Below are positions 1-8,605 of a stretch of 17,814 bases of DNA, piece after piece (the first letter of the stretch is position 1; every line of letters starts with the position of its first letter). The notes beneath the pieces were generated by a model. The model saw nothing but the letters and a program-made list of their open reading frames with translations, was not told the origin of the DNA and searched no databases. The position numbers and the translations under genes are program-made. The stretch spans positions 1 through 17,814 of the forward strand of contig CAJPOF010000052.1 of assembly GCA_905372235.1 (NCBI GenBank), written 5' to 3'. This DNA comes from an uncultured Treponema sp. (GTDB lineage: Bacteria; Spirochaetota; Spirochaetia; Treponematales; Treponemataceae).

Positions 1-3000
1 ATTGCGTATTTCAAGCTCCCCTTTCGAATAAATAGCGCCGCCTTTTCCCTTGGGGGTAGAAGAACCGCCGGAAGCTGTTTCGTTATTTTTGCCGTTTTTC
101 AGCGTCAGGTTTTCAAGGGTGAGCTTTTTGCCGGGTTCTACCTTGAATATGCGGAACGGAACAGTTCCAAAATCATCTTTATTTGCGTTCAGCGTATCTG
201 TCCTATCCGTCTTTTTACCCTGTATCGTGATGTTTTTCTTGACTTCAATTTCGCCTGAGTTATCGGTATCGTTCGTTGCCTTAATTTCACCGTCTATGAT
301 AAAAACATCGCCGTCATTCGCCGCAGCAACCGCATCTTTTAGCTTTTTCCATGCAAGCGTATCCGCGCTGCTGACTGTTATCGGTGCCTTTTGTAAATGT
401 CCGTCATTTTTTATTATCCATTCCTGCGGAGGTGTACCTGATTCCGTTGTTACAGTGAACTTTGCGTGTTCACTGCCGACTGCGCCGCCTGTAAGCACTT
501 GTGTGGTGGAAGCATAGGTGGCAGGCGTAATGCGTGCGACGGGTAAAGTTCCCGTTAATTCGGCGGGAACGGTTATCATCTTGCCGTTCTTCAAAAATAC
601 TTCGTTTTTGCCGATTGCGTTTTCGTCCGCTCCGCTTGACGGGGTAATGCGTGAGGAGCCTTTCATTGTGAATGTGCCGTCTGCGACATACACGCCGCCT
701 CCGCCGTTGTAGTTTGTTACATTGTCGGTAAGAGTGCAGTCTGTCATGGTGAATGCGTTGCCGCTGGCATACACGCCGCCTCCGCCATTCAAGTTTGCTA
801 CATTGTTGCTAAGAGTGCAGGTTTCCATAGTAAGAGAGCTTGTACCGCTTGTTAAAATGCCGCCGCCGCCGCCACCTGCATTGTTGTCGGTAAGGGTACA
901 GCCGGTCATGGTGAGAGTGATGTTGTCTGCCTTAATACCACCGCCGGTACCGCTGCTTGAATCATTGTTTTTAAGGGTACACCCTTTTATGGTGAAAGTG
1001 CCGTTATTTGCATTAATGCCGCCGCCACCGCCAGTACTACCGCTGGTTGACTTATTGAAGGAAAGAGTGCTGTCCTTAATGCTGAGAGTACCGCTTGCTA
1101 CATAGATACCGCCGCCGTCTTTCGCTTTGTTGCCTTTTGTTTTACCGAGGTCTGTATCGTCGTAGTATTGATCTCCGCCGATTGTTGCGTTTATGAGCGT
1201 TACAGAGCCGGAGCCGCTTGACGCCATATAAATACCGCCGCCTGATACGTCTGCCTTATTGTGATATATTGTACTTCCGCCTTTTATTTCGGCAGTACCG
1301 GAGACATACACGCCGCCGCCCGAGTCGCCCGTCGTCTCATTGTCGCTAACGGTACAGCCTGTCATGGTGAGCTTGCCTATTGCGTGGATGCCGCCGCCGC
1401 TGGAGTATGCCGAGTTGCCGCTCACAGTACAATGCTCCATGGAAAGCGTACTTTTCGTGTCTGCAAAAATGCCGCCGCCGGATAGATCGCTCTTGTTCCC
1501 GATAACTTTGGTATTCTTCATCGTCAAGGAGCAGCCGTAGCCTATACAGATGCCGCCGCCTGAATCATTGCTGCCCGATTCGTTTTTATCCGCTCCCGTG
1601 CCGCCAATGGTGCTGTCTGAAATGGTTACGGAAGATACCGTGCTTACGTCGTCTGTTGCATAAATACCGCCGCCTCCGCCGTTGTCTGCTTTATTTCCTT
1701 TAACTTCGCAGTTCGTCATATTTAGCGTGCCGCCTTTTGCGAAGATTGCCCCGCCGTTGCTGCCTTCGTCAGAGGTGTCAGGCTTTCCCTTTGTGAGCGT
1801 AAGGTTTTTGAGAGTAAGCGTTTTGCCGCCTGTTACTTTGAAGATGCGGTGGTTTTGACCGTTTGCGTTGAGTTTGTCTGAAGCCGCTCCTGTCTTTCCC
1901 TGTATCGTAAGATTTCTTCCAATCGTAATTTCACCGCTGTTGCCGCTGTCTGTCGTCGCTTTTATTTCACCTTCTATAACGATGACGCTTACTCCGCTTG
2001 TTTTTGCGGCTTCTTCTTTAAGTTTCTTCCATGCCCCGTCTTCGTCCGACTTGATTTCTACCGCTTTGTCGGACCACTTTGCGTAAATTATGGTATTGCT
2101 TCTAACCGTGTCGTCCGTAAAATTCCATTCGTTTGTACCGTCTTCTTCTTTGTACCATCCGACGAATACGTTTCCGACCCGTGTCGGCGATGCCGAAGGA
2201 GCTGTAACCGTGCGTCCGTGCAGGACGGTTTCGGTTTTTGCAGTTGAATCGTCGGCAAATTTTCCGCCGTTCGCATTGAACGTTACTGTGTGCAGTTTTA
2301 AGATTTTGTAATACTTGGTTTTGAGCGTTGTGGGATTATAGCCGTAGCCTTTTGTGTTGTATTTTACTTCGTAGAGTTTTTCGTTTTCACCGTTTAAGCC
2401 GAGCGGAACGTTCGCAGGGTTTCCGTTGTATTCGCTTGAAATTCCCGTGCTTACGTCCGTTACAGTGCAGTGAACGGTTGTGCCGCTTGAAGTACATGAT
2501 ATTATAAGCTGCGCTTCGGGCTTTGTGCCGGCTGCCTGTATGATGAATGGAAGAGCGTTAGTGCCGCTTCCCGATTCTTGAGTGCCTGCGTTTAGCGTAA
2601 CGGTTTCTTCCGCAGGTTTATTTATAGTAGTTCCTGTTTCAAGTTTTTCGGAAGAAAGTCCCCTTTGGTCTTTTAGTGTAACTGTGTACTCTTTATATGC
2701 ACTGCCGACTTGTCTGTCGGTCTTGTAGAACAAAGTCCAATTTCCTGTAGGTACGGCTTCCGCACCGTGAGTTGTAAGTTGTGTCACTTCTGTCCGTGTT
2801 ATAAAACTTTCGTCCATCGGTTTTACAAAGTCCAAACCTGAATCGTTTATTTTAAGCTCGTATGAAGATTCGTTGATTACGATTTGCGCAATATCCTTGT
2901 GGAGTTTTTTGCCGTTGACTTGTGTGTCCATATCGGGAACAGTCAAACATAAAACATAATGGGGAGTGCTTTCATTTGTTTGGGCAAGAATAACGGACGG

Positions 3001-3484
3001 CTGCGGCGGTTTTGTATTCGACTTGATTTTGAAAGTGTAGGGCTTTTTGAATTTTCTGCTGTCGTCCGCAACCAGCGTAAGTGTCGCCCCCAAGTCCTTT
3101 TGCCCCCATTCATGCTTTTTAAGAAATTGTGCGGTGTAGGTGAGTTTTAATTCCTTAGAGGAAAGTTTCTCAATCATATAATCCACACCGAAAACCGGCT
3201 GCGGGTCAAAGTCATTGAATTGAATCATCTCTGTGTTGCCGACGGACGGCATAACAAGGTTGAAATCCTTGGGATTAGCAACATTCAGTATGACTTCGGC
3301 ATTTTTATCGGAAGCAACACTTATAATGCCTTCGCCGTCGTTTTGATTCGGAACTTTCACAATGGAAGTAGTTACAAATGCCTCCGAACCCCCAATAGCT
3401 GAAATATTCTCCTACAGGTTGATTCAAAAACGAACAGGATGCAAGCAATAATGCCGGAATGACGGAAATCAATGCTTTTTTCAT
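1..3484 (-). CDS. Large beta-helix repeat surface lipoprotein, C-terminus off left edge, apparent frameshift near N-terminus
   Basis: The start is ATG at 3484 with a GAGGAG ribosome-binding site at 3496-3501. The first ~18 residues are a lipoprotein signal (MKKALISVIPALLLASC, lipobox LASC), so it is probably outer-membrane anchored. The signal's frame stops at 3305. The body continues in the +1 frame from about 3390 and stays open to base 1, so one net base must be lost near the C5 run at 3389-3393. The body has, in order: an N-terminal domain (~3390-2300), a Listeria-Bacteroides (Flg_new) repeat at about 2070-2290 (VTFNANGG ... VGWYKEE ... YAKW), a module with WKKLK and LTIQGK, about a dozen GGGIY-type beta-helix turns, a closing domain (VARITPATY ... 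EWIIKNDGHL), and a second copy of the module cut by the window edge. This resembles treponemal right-handed beta-helix lipoproteins. An adhesive or surface role is inferred. Whether it is a pseudogene, phase-variable or a sequencing error cannot be told here. Confidence 0.85.
93..391 (-). repeat. Second copy of a ~95-residue module inside the lipoprotein
   Basis: Encodes WKKLKDAVAA, VFIIDGEIKAT, ITIQGK, TLNAN, RIFKVEPGKKLTLENLTL. It matches the copy near 1788-2062 (WKKLKEEAAK, VIVIEGEIKAT, LTIQGK, KLNAN, RIFKVTGGKTLTLKNLTL). The two lie about 1.7 kb apart, the length of one full module plus beta-helix, so the gene appears to have grown by tandem duplication. Confidence 0.75.
680..1690 (-). 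repeat. Tandem beta-helix coding repeats (GGGIY type)
   Basis: On the plus strand, CCGCCGCC-type cores recur near 690, 775, 860, 942, 1018, 1108, 1232, 1310, 1392, 1470, 1551 and 1670. On the coding strand they encode GGGIY, GGGVY, GGGIH and similar, each followed by strands such as TLTMTGCTLTDN. That is about 12 units of roughly 25-40 residues. The pattern is typical of parallel beta-helix (Pmp-like) turns. The opposite strand carries proline-rich open frames only as a consequence. Confidence 0.8.
1788..2062 (-). repeat. First copy of the ~95-residue module inside the lipoprotein
   Basis: Partner of the copy at 93-391. It follows the Listeria-Bacteroides repeat directly (YAKWSDKAVEIKSDEDG) and leads into the beta-helix turns. 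Identical stretches include GEIKAT, NSGEI, TIQGK and RIFKV. Confidence 0.75.
3389..3393 (-). other. Apparent +1 frameshift site in a five-base homopolymer
   Basis: The coding strand reads TATTGGGGGTTCGG. With five G the signal-peptide frame runs to a stop at 3305. With four G it would read EYFSYWGSEAFVTTSIV and join the long downstream frame. In the downstream frame the last upstream stop is a TAG at about 3413, so the shift must lie between there and roughly 3380, and the G run is the only homopolymer there. Confidence 0.6.
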
Positions 3485-3567
3485 AAAACGCAACGCTCCT
3501 CTTAAAAAGATATCAGATTGAAAACGCCCAACAAAAGTTTCTGTGCTTAACAGTATGCCTAACCTTG

Positions 3568-3599
3568 TGTGCATTTTTCTGCACGGCAAAATATGCACA
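3568..3599. promoter_or_regulatory. Inverted repeat upstream of the lipoprotein gene, operator candidate
   Basis: TGTGCAT at 3568-3574 is mirrored by ATGCACA at 3593-3599. The arms extend inward by three more pairs after one mismatch, around an 8-base centre. It lies 84-115 bases upstream of the lipoprotein start. A protein-binding role is only inferred. Confidence 0.3.
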
Positions 3600-3703
3600 G
3601 TATGAGAGCATTTTACAGGCAAAAGAATAAAATGTCGATATTTGGATATATTGATGGCAAGGCGGGCGCATTGCAGGTAGGCTATGGATTTTTGATTTAT
3701 AAT

Positions 3704-3748
3704 TGTGTCGGAAACTGTTCATTCGGGCGAGAGGAATTTTCCGACACA
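3704..3748. repeat. 11-bp perfect inverted repeat in the lipoprotein-ychF intergenic region
   Basis: TGTGTCGGAAA (3704-3714) and TTTCCGACACA (3738-3748) are perfect inverted copies with a 23-base spacer. No T run follows on either strand, so it does not look like a terminator. It could be an operator, a hairpin in a long leader, or a remnant. The rest of 3485-3978 holds no convincing gene. Confidence 0.45.
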
Positions 3749-3846
3749 TGGCGGAGCGTAAAGCCTTACTTTGGTTTTTGTAGAAAAACGGGATTTTGAA
3801 GCGGTGAACGGGGTTTTAATTATGCAACCGCTTTTCCACATGGGCG

Positions 3847-3875
3847 TTGCACCAAGACCGCAAAAAAACTATAAT
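3847..3875 (+). promoter_or_regulatory. Candidate promoter for ychF
   Basis: TTGCAC, a 17-base spacer, then a perfect TATAAT at 3870-3875. This places transcription start about 95 bases before the ychF ATG. The -35 matches consensus at only three of six positions. Confidence 0.45.
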
Positions 3876-3978
3876 TCCACTAGGATTTTTGCACACGAAA
3901 GGACGATTTTTCGTCTTCTTCGATAAGTTTAGTGCATTTAAAAAGCTAAAATCCTGAAATCCCTTTTAAGGAATCGCC

Positions 3979-5109
3979 ATGTCTTTAGATTGCGGTATAG
4001 TCGGATTACCGAACGTAGGTAAATCGACAATTTTTTCAGCGCTGACTTCAGCCCCTGCGGCGGCGGAGAATTTTCCGTTCTGTACGATTGACCCTAACGT
4101 CGGAATAGTGCCTCTTCCCGACGAAAGGCTTGATTTTCTTGCGAAAGTGAATGAACCTAAAAAAATCACTCCGGCGACCGTAAAATTCGTGGACATCGCA
4201 GGGCTTATAAAAGGCGCAAGCAAAGGCGAAGGACTTGGAAATCAGTTTCTTGCAAATATACGGGAAACTGCCTGCATAGCTCACGTGGTACGTTGTTTTG
4301 AAAATCCTGACATAATGCACGTCCGTGAAGATGCGAACACTGAGGCGGCGATTGATCCGGAAAGCGACATTCTTACAATCAATTACGAACTTGCGCAGGC
4401 GGATTTGCAGACAATTTCAAAACGGGAAGAAAAAAACATAAAGACAGTCCGGGCGTTGGGAAAAGAGGCAGAAAAACAGCTTGCTCCATGGAACAGCGCA
4501 GTTGCAAAGATAAAGCCTCTTTTGCAGGACGGAAAATGTGCGCGCACGGCAAATCTTACAGATGACGAAAAACTTGCCGTAAAAGATATGTTTCTTCTTA
4601 CGATGAAACCCACGCTGTATGTCGCAAATATCGACGAAGATTCCATACAAAAAGGCACGAACGATTACGTGGAAGTCGTAAAAAAAATCGCCGAAGCGGA
4701 AAATGCCGAGGTTGTTGTAATTTCCGGAAAATTCGAAGCGGACCTTTCTGAAATCACAGACCCGTCGGACCGAAAAGATTTCATGGATGCCGTAGGTCTT
4801 AGCGAAAGCGGACTTACAACGCTTGCTCGAAAGGCATATCACCTAATGGGGTTGCGCACATTTTTCACCGCAGGAAAGGATGAATGCCGAGCGTGGACAA
4901 TCAAAAAAGGCTACAAAGCACCCGAAGCCGCCGGCGTAATCCACACGGATTTTGAAAAAGGCTTCATCAAAGCGGAAGCGTATTCTATCGACGAACTGAG
5001 GCAATACGGCTCCGAGGCGAAAATCAAAGAAGCCGGAAAATACCGTCAGGAAGGAAAAGAATACATTGTCCAAGACGGCGATGTGCTTTTCTTCAAATTC
5101 AACGTTTAG
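3979..5109 (+). CDS. ychF: YchF/Ola1-family redox- and ribosome-associated P-loop NTPase
   Basis: 376 residues, the full family length. The P-loop is GLPNVGKS (residues 9-16), the switch/G3 motif is DIAGLIKGASKGEGLGN (72-88), and the G4 position reads NIDE (217-220) instead of NKxD. That change is the hallmark of the YchF subfamily and goes with a preference for ATP over GTP. A central helical region (~130-210) separates the G motifs, and the last ~85 residues form the TGS domain, ending in GDVLFFKFNV. The start is set by AAGGAA at 3968-3973, five bases before ATG. YchF proteins bind ribosomes and influence translation and stress responses. The gene appears monocistronic, divergent from the lipoprotein gene and followed by a long noncoding region. 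Confidence 0.97.
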   Translation: MSLDCGIVGLPNVGKSTIFSALTSAPAAAENFPFCTIDPNVGIVPLPDERLDFLAKVNEPKKITPATVKFVDIAGLIKGASKGEGLGNQFLANIRETACIAHVVRCFENPDIMHVREDANTEAAIDPESDILTINYELAQADLQTISKREEKNIKTVRALGKEAEKQLAPWNSAVAKIKPLLQDGKCARTANLTDDEKLAVKDMFLLTMKPTLYVANIDEDSIQKGTNDYVEVVKKIAEAENAEVVVISGKFEADLSEITDPSDRKDFMDAVGLSESGLTTLARKAYHLMGLRTFFTAGKDECRAWTIKKGYKAPEAAGVIHTDFEKGFIKAEAYSIDELRQYGSEAKIKEAGKYRQEGKEYIVQDGDVLFFKFNV

Positions 5110-5385
5110 AAATTCGGAATAACAAATAATCTCTTAAAAAACGCATTTCCCCGTTTGATTTTTTTTCCGGGCGGCTTTTTGCGATAAAATCGCAAAGAAC
5201 AGGCTTTTCAGGGTTCCGCTATCGCTCCATTCCTTCGCTTACGCTTCGGAACTCAAGTGCGGCTGTCCAAAAGGTTTCTTAAAATTCGACAACTGAACAA
5301 AGTGTCAACTTTGGAAGTTGTTCAATTAATGTGCGAAGAACGCACACGTAAATCTGCAAGTTTGCATTGCAAAATCGTCAGTTTA

Positions 5386-5416
5386 TTTCAAGCGGCAACA
5401 TCTTTGCCGCTTGAAA
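5386..5416. repeat. Perfect 13-bp hairpin, 5-base loop
   Basis: TTTCAAGCGGCAA (5386-5398) pairs perfectly with TTGCCGCTTGAAA (5404-5416) around the loop CATCT. No T run follows, so a canonical terminator is not supported. Confidence 0.6.
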
Positions 5417-5429
5417 CAACCGTTCTCAC

Positions 5430-5453
5430 GGAAACTTAATTTTTTAAGTTTCC
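5430..5453. repeat. Perfect 10-bp hairpin, TTTT loop
   Basis: GGAAACTTAA (5430-5439) and TTAAGTTTCC (5444-5453) are perfect inverted copies separated by four T. It lies about 50 bases upstream of the rpmB -35 box and directly after the 13-bp hairpin. Confidence 0.5.
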
Positions 5454-5503
5454 TAAGTTGTCTTAATAATAGGGGGAAATAACCACAACCGGATTTTAAA
5501 ATA

Positions 5504-5532
5504 TTGACATAAAAGAATGAATCCGTTATATT
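5504..5532 (+). promoter_or_regulatory. Near-consensus sigma-70-type promoter of rpmB
   Basis: TTGACA (5504-5509), a 17-base spacer, TATATT (5527-5532). The -35 is perfect and the -10 matches five of six. The predicted leader is about 35 bases. Confidence 0.85.
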
Positions 5533-5573
5533 TACCAAACTATTTTCTGTAAATTATTTTAGGTAGGTATAAT

Positions 5574-5798
5574 ATGTCTAGATCTTGTGATATTTGCGGT
5601 AAAGGCGTAATGCACGGAAACAAGGTGAGCAAGTCCCTCAATCATACGCATCGCACTTGGAGACCGAATCTGATTTCGGTCAGAGCCGACCTTGGAAACG
5701 GAACTGTAAGAAGGATAAAGATTTGCACACGTTGCTACAGAAGCGACTGGATCACAAAGAAAGTCCGAGTTCCTAAGGAAAATCAGGAAACCAATTAG
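5574..5798 (+). CDS. rpmB: 50S ribosomal protein L28
   Basis: 74 residues, as expected for bL28. The N-terminus MSRSCDICGKG and the segment HTHRTWRPNL are diagnostic of the family. Two CxxC pairs (C5/C8 and C51/C54) make this the zinc-binding (C+) form of the protein. AGGTAGG at 5561-5567 precedes ATG by six bases. The gene stands alone between a strong promoter and a strong terminator. It is not paired with rpmG, as it is in many bacteria. Confidence 0.97.
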   Translation: MSRSCDICGKGVMHGNKVSKSLNHTHRTWRPNLISVRADLGNGTVRRIKICTRCYRSDWITKKVRVPKENQETN

Positions 5799-5825
5799 TT
5801 TTAGTTTTTGAATTAGAAATTGAGC

Positions 5826-5855
5826 GACCGCTTCAAAAATGAAGCGGTCATTTTT
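5826..5855 (+). terminator. Rho-independent terminator of rpmB
   Basis: GACCGCTTCA, loop AAAA, TGAAGCGGTC, then A and five T. It ends eight bases from the convergent hydrolase gene. On the minus strand no T run follows the stem, so it should act mainly for rpmB. Confidence 0.9.
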
Positions 5856-5862
5856 ATTGCGT

Positions 5863-6786
5863 TCACAGAGTTTTTATGGTAAGTCCGTCAAATCCGGGCG
5901 CGACAGAACCGCCGTCTTTCACGATTTTTTCCAAAACGGGAAATTCCTTCAAATGAGTTTCGATGTATTCCTGAATCTGTACGTGAGAGTTTAAATGGCA
6001 TATATGTATGAACCATGTATGTGTCGGAGAAAGTTTTTCAGCAACCGCCATAGCCTGCAGGAACGAAAAATGTGTTTCGTGCGGGTCTTTTCTAAGCCCG
6101 TCAATCACAAGATGGTCGAGAGTCCCGCAATTTCTGAGGATTTTTTTTATGCTCTGCCCCTTTATCCTGCTGCAATCCGTAAGATATGCAATTGAATGAA
6201 TCGTTTTGTCTTTTCCGGTTACAGAAAAAAGCCAGCCCGTGGTCTTTACCGTTCCGTGAAGCATGGGAATCGGGGTAACTTTCATGTCGCCGAATTCTGG
6301 CGGCGAAAAAACATCCAAAATCTTTGAGCGTTCCAGATGAAGTTTCGGTTTTCCGCCACCGATTTGGGTTTCCTTGAACACGTAGGAAAATCGGCTCCTC
6401 ACATCTTTAAACGTGGAAGAATTTCCGTATATCGCCATTCCACTGCCTTCCGTTTCCGCACCGGCATCGCTTTCCGTCCGATGGTCCGAAGAAACTGTAT
6501 GGCTGAACACCCTGATGTCGTCCAAACCGTGAAGATGATCCGCATGGCTATGCGTAAGAAGCAGCGCATCGACTTTCTTTATCCTGCGCTTTATCGCCTG
6601 AACTCTGAACTCCGGTCCGCAATCCACAAGGATGTGGCTTTCAGAACCGTCGGCATTTTTGTTCACGACAAAAGCACTGCACCTGGTCCGTTTATCCCGT
6701 CTGTCCTTGGAACGGCATACGGGACAGTCGCACGCAATGCACGGAATGCCATGGCTGGTTCCCGTCCCCAAGAGAGTCATCTTCAT
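5863..6786 (-). CDS. PhnP-like metallo-beta-lactamase-fold hydrolase
   Basis: 307 residues. The fold's metal ligands are visible: HSHADH (H79, H81, D83, H84), H177 in PMLHG, D204 in LTDCS, and H261 in FIHICH. The N-terminus (GTGTSHGIPCIACDCPVC, four Cys at 16, 19, 21, 24) is the PhnP-type opening. PhnP is a cyclic phosphodiesterase of phosphonate breakdown, but no phn genes are present, so the substrate is unknown; a cyclic phosphodiester is the best guess. An insertion at about 100-115, rich in Asp, Glu and Gly, is not expected in the core. The start lies 11 bases after the pyk stop, with AGGTAAG overlapping that stop, so it is probably translated from the pyk transcript. Confidence 0.85.
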   Translation of the reverse strand: MKMTLLGTGTSHGIPCIACDCPVCRSKDRRDKRTRCSAFVVNKNADGSESHILVDCGPEFRVQAIKRRIKKVDALLLTHSHADHLHGLDDIRVFSHTVSSDHRTESDAGAETEGSGMAIYGNSSTFKDVRSRFSYVFKETQIGGGKPKLHLERSKILDVFSPPEFGDMKVTPIPMLHGTVKTTGWLFSVTGKDKTIHSIAYLTDCSRIKGQSIKKILRNCGTLDHLVIDGLRKDPHETHFSFLQAMAVAEKLSPTHTWFIHICHLNSHVQIQEYIETHLKEFPVLEKIVKDGGSVAPGFDGLTIKTL

Positions 6787-6797
6787 AGTTGACTTAC

Positions 6798-8594
6798 CTA
6801 GATGATTCCTTCGTAGATTACGCCTTGCTCTCCGTCGATTGTAACTGAAAGGTCATTTTCAAGGATTTTTCGGGCATTCTGAACGTTTTGAACCCACACA
6901 AGAGAATCGTTCACAAGTTTGAGTTCTTCACTTGAAATATCGCTTCCCGATTCCGATACAACCCCATCAACCACACGCAAAGCAGGTATCAACTCTTCGG
7001 TAATCCGCCAGCACACAAGAATCATGTTCCTGTGAATATGGATTTTATTGCTGAGTTCAAGCATGTCCTCCTCGTGGATTACACGACCTGCAGCCCGAAT
7101 CTTTTCTTCGGAGAAAGTTCCGAAAACGGTTCCCCTTGCGATAACATTTCCGACAAGAATGACTTTTATCGCATTCACCATCAGAGGACTTGAGATTGGA
7201 ATTCCTGCGCACATTACAACTTTGTCCGAAAGCTGAACGGCTCCATTGTCCAAGGCAAGTTTTACGGCGTTTTGAATCATGGTTTCAGAATCGTCGGCAA
7301 GTTTGCAAAGTACAGGGGATATTCCCCACTGAAGCATAAGCTGGCGGCAGACTTTCTGCTCAGGAGTTACAGCTATGACTATCTGCTCCGGACGGAATGC
7401 GCCTATCATCCTTGCGGTATTTCCTCGCAAAGTAGGAACGATTATCGCCTTTGCTCCAAGATTTCTTGAAAGAATATACGCACTATGCGCAACCATATGA
7501 CCAATTTCAGTTGCAGGTCCATGCGAAAAATCCTCAAGTTTCATCCTGTTTTGATATTCCTCGGAATTTTCCGTGGTGCTTGTGATAAGAGCCATTGTTT
7601 TTACCGATTCCACGGGATATTTTCCGCCCGCAGTCTCGCCGCTTAGCATAACGGCATCCGTTCCGTCAAAAACGGCGTTCGAAACATCGGTAAGTTCCGC
7701 CCTGGTAGGTCGTGGGTTCACAATCATGGAGTCAAGCATTTGCGTGGCGGTTATGACCGGTTTTCCTGCCTCTCTGCAAGCCTTAATCATGGTCTTTTGG
7801 GCAAGCGGAATTCTTTCAGTCGGAAGCTGAACGCCAAGGTCTCCCCTTGCGACCATCACACCGTCCGCCTCTTTTACGATTTGTTTTATGTTGTTGAATC
7901 CTTCTTCGTTTTCAATTTTTGCGATAACCCTTGCGTTAAGTCCAATTTCTTTCAAGAAAGTTTTTATCTCGACGATTTCTTCAGGGAAACTCACAAAACT
8001 TGCGGCAATAAAATCCACATCCATTTCCGCACCGAACTTCAAGTCTTCCTTGTCTTTGTCGGACATTATCGGAAGCCCCGCATGGACTCCTATGAGATTC
8101 ACATTTTTCCGGCTTCCTATAGAACCCTTGTTCAATGCAGTACATAAAATCTTGTCGCCAAGAACTTCATCGACTATAAGTTCGATAAGACCGTCGGCGA
8201 TAAGAACCTTAACTCCGGGGAAAAGCTTTGTAGTGGCTTCTTTCCACGAAAGCGAAAGATGACAGATTGATTTTTCTGTTTTCTGGGTGCAGAAAGAATC
8301 ATCAGTGACAAGTTCAACCTTATCACCTGTCTCAATCATTATCTTTCCGTCGTTTTCCACAAGTCCTGTGCGTATTTCAGGACCTTTTGTGTCAAGAAGA
8401 ATTCCTACATTGGCGTTCATCTGATCCGAGATTCGCCGAACCCGGTTCATTCCGTCCCTGTGGGATTCATAAGTCCCATGTGAAAAGTTGAAGCGGGCGA
8501 TGTTCATGCCCTCCTCAATCATCCTTTTAATTGTCTCATCATTGTTACACGCCGGTCCTATAGAACAGACGATTTTAGTTTTTCTGGTAATCAT
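6798..8594 (-). CDS. pyk: Pyruvate kinase with degenerate C-terminal PEP-utiliser-like domain
   Basis: Converts phosphoenolpyruvate and ADP to pyruvate and ATP in glycolysis. The catalytic core is intact: RFNFSHG (34-40), DTKGPEIRTG (68-77), KIENEEG with the catalytic Lys at 226, ARGDLG (249-254), and TATQMLDSM (282-290). At 598 residues it is longer than the ~470-residue classical enzyme and matches the Bacillus-type form, which carries a PEP-utiliser (phosphohistidine-type) domain. Here that region (~486-598) keeps the start and end (VTIDGEQGVIYEG) but reads SESGSDISSEEL where TSH is expected, so the His is gone. ATG at 8594 has no Shine-Dalgarno and sits eight bases after TATAAT. It is followed closely by the PhnP-like gene. 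Confidence 0.96.
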   Translation of the reverse strand: MITRKTKIVCSIGPACNNDETIKRMIEEGMNIARFNFSHGTYESHRDGMNRVRRISDQMNANVGILLDTKGPEIRTGLVENDGKIMIETGDKVELVTDDSFCTQKTEKSICHLSLSWKEATTKLFPGVKVLIADGLIELIVDEVLGDKILCTALNKGSIGSRKNVNLIGVHAGLPIMSDKDKEDLKFGAEMDVDFIAASFVSFPEEIVEIKTFLKEIGLNARVIAKIENEEGFNNIKQIVKEADGVMVARGDLGVQLPTERIPLAQKTMIKACREAGKPVITATQMLDSMIVNPRPTRAELTDVSNAVFDGTDAVMLSGETAGGKYPVESVKTMALITSTTENSEEYQNRMKLEDFSHGPATEIGHMVAHSAYILSRNLGAKAIIVPTLRGNTARMIGAFRPEQIVIAVTPEQKVCRQLMLQWGISPVLCKLADDSETMIQNAVKLALDNGAVQLSDKVVMCAGIPISSPLMVNAIKVILVGNVIARGTVFGTFSEEKIRAAGRVIHEEDMLELSNKIHIHRNMILVCWRITEELIPALRVVDGVVSESGSDISSEELKLVNDSLVWVQNVQNARKILENDLSVTIDGEQGVIYEGII

Positions 8595-8605
8595 ATCTAT
8601 AGATT

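Larger units (their letters stand above)
5110..5503. other. Noncoding intergenic stretch with several hairpins, possible dispersed repeat
   Basis: No gene is supported here. It holds an 8-bp hairpin at 5178-5196 (TTTGCGAT/ATCGCAAA), a palindromic tract near 5213-5251 with TTCCG and CGGAA at its ends, and the two stronger hairpins listed separately. A 60-codon GTG-initiated frame at 5257-5439 spans the hairpins but has no ribosome-binding site and no family resemblance. The composition suggests a repeated intergenic element or a structured RNA, but copy number cannot be judged from one window. Confidence 0.4.

Noticed and set aside
680..1690. Regularly spaced repeats as a CRISPR array
   Set aside because: Unit length varies, the 'spacers' are themselves similar, and all of it is in frame within a long coding region.
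50..2311. Several proline-rich open frames on the plus strand
   Set aside because: They are the antisense of Gly-rich GGGIY beta-helix repeats in the minus-strand lipoprotein and have no ribosome-binding sites.
3513..3528. TTGTTG-N16-TATCTT as the lipoprotein promoter
   Set aside because: The implied transcription start falls on the ribosome-binding site at 3496-3501, so it would not give a usable leader.
3569..3799. Possible 76-residue gene on the plus strand
   Set aside because: GTG start, no ribosome-binding site, Cys- and aromatic-rich sequence without recognisable features, and it spans two inverted repeats.
5257..5439. Possible 60-residue gene on the plus strand
   Set aside because: GTG start without a ribosome-binding site, no family resemblance, and the frame runs straight through two perfect hairpins.
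5863..6786. Phosphonate (phn) pathway
   Set aside because: Only the PhnP-like hydrolase is present; no C-P lyase or transporter genes accompany it.
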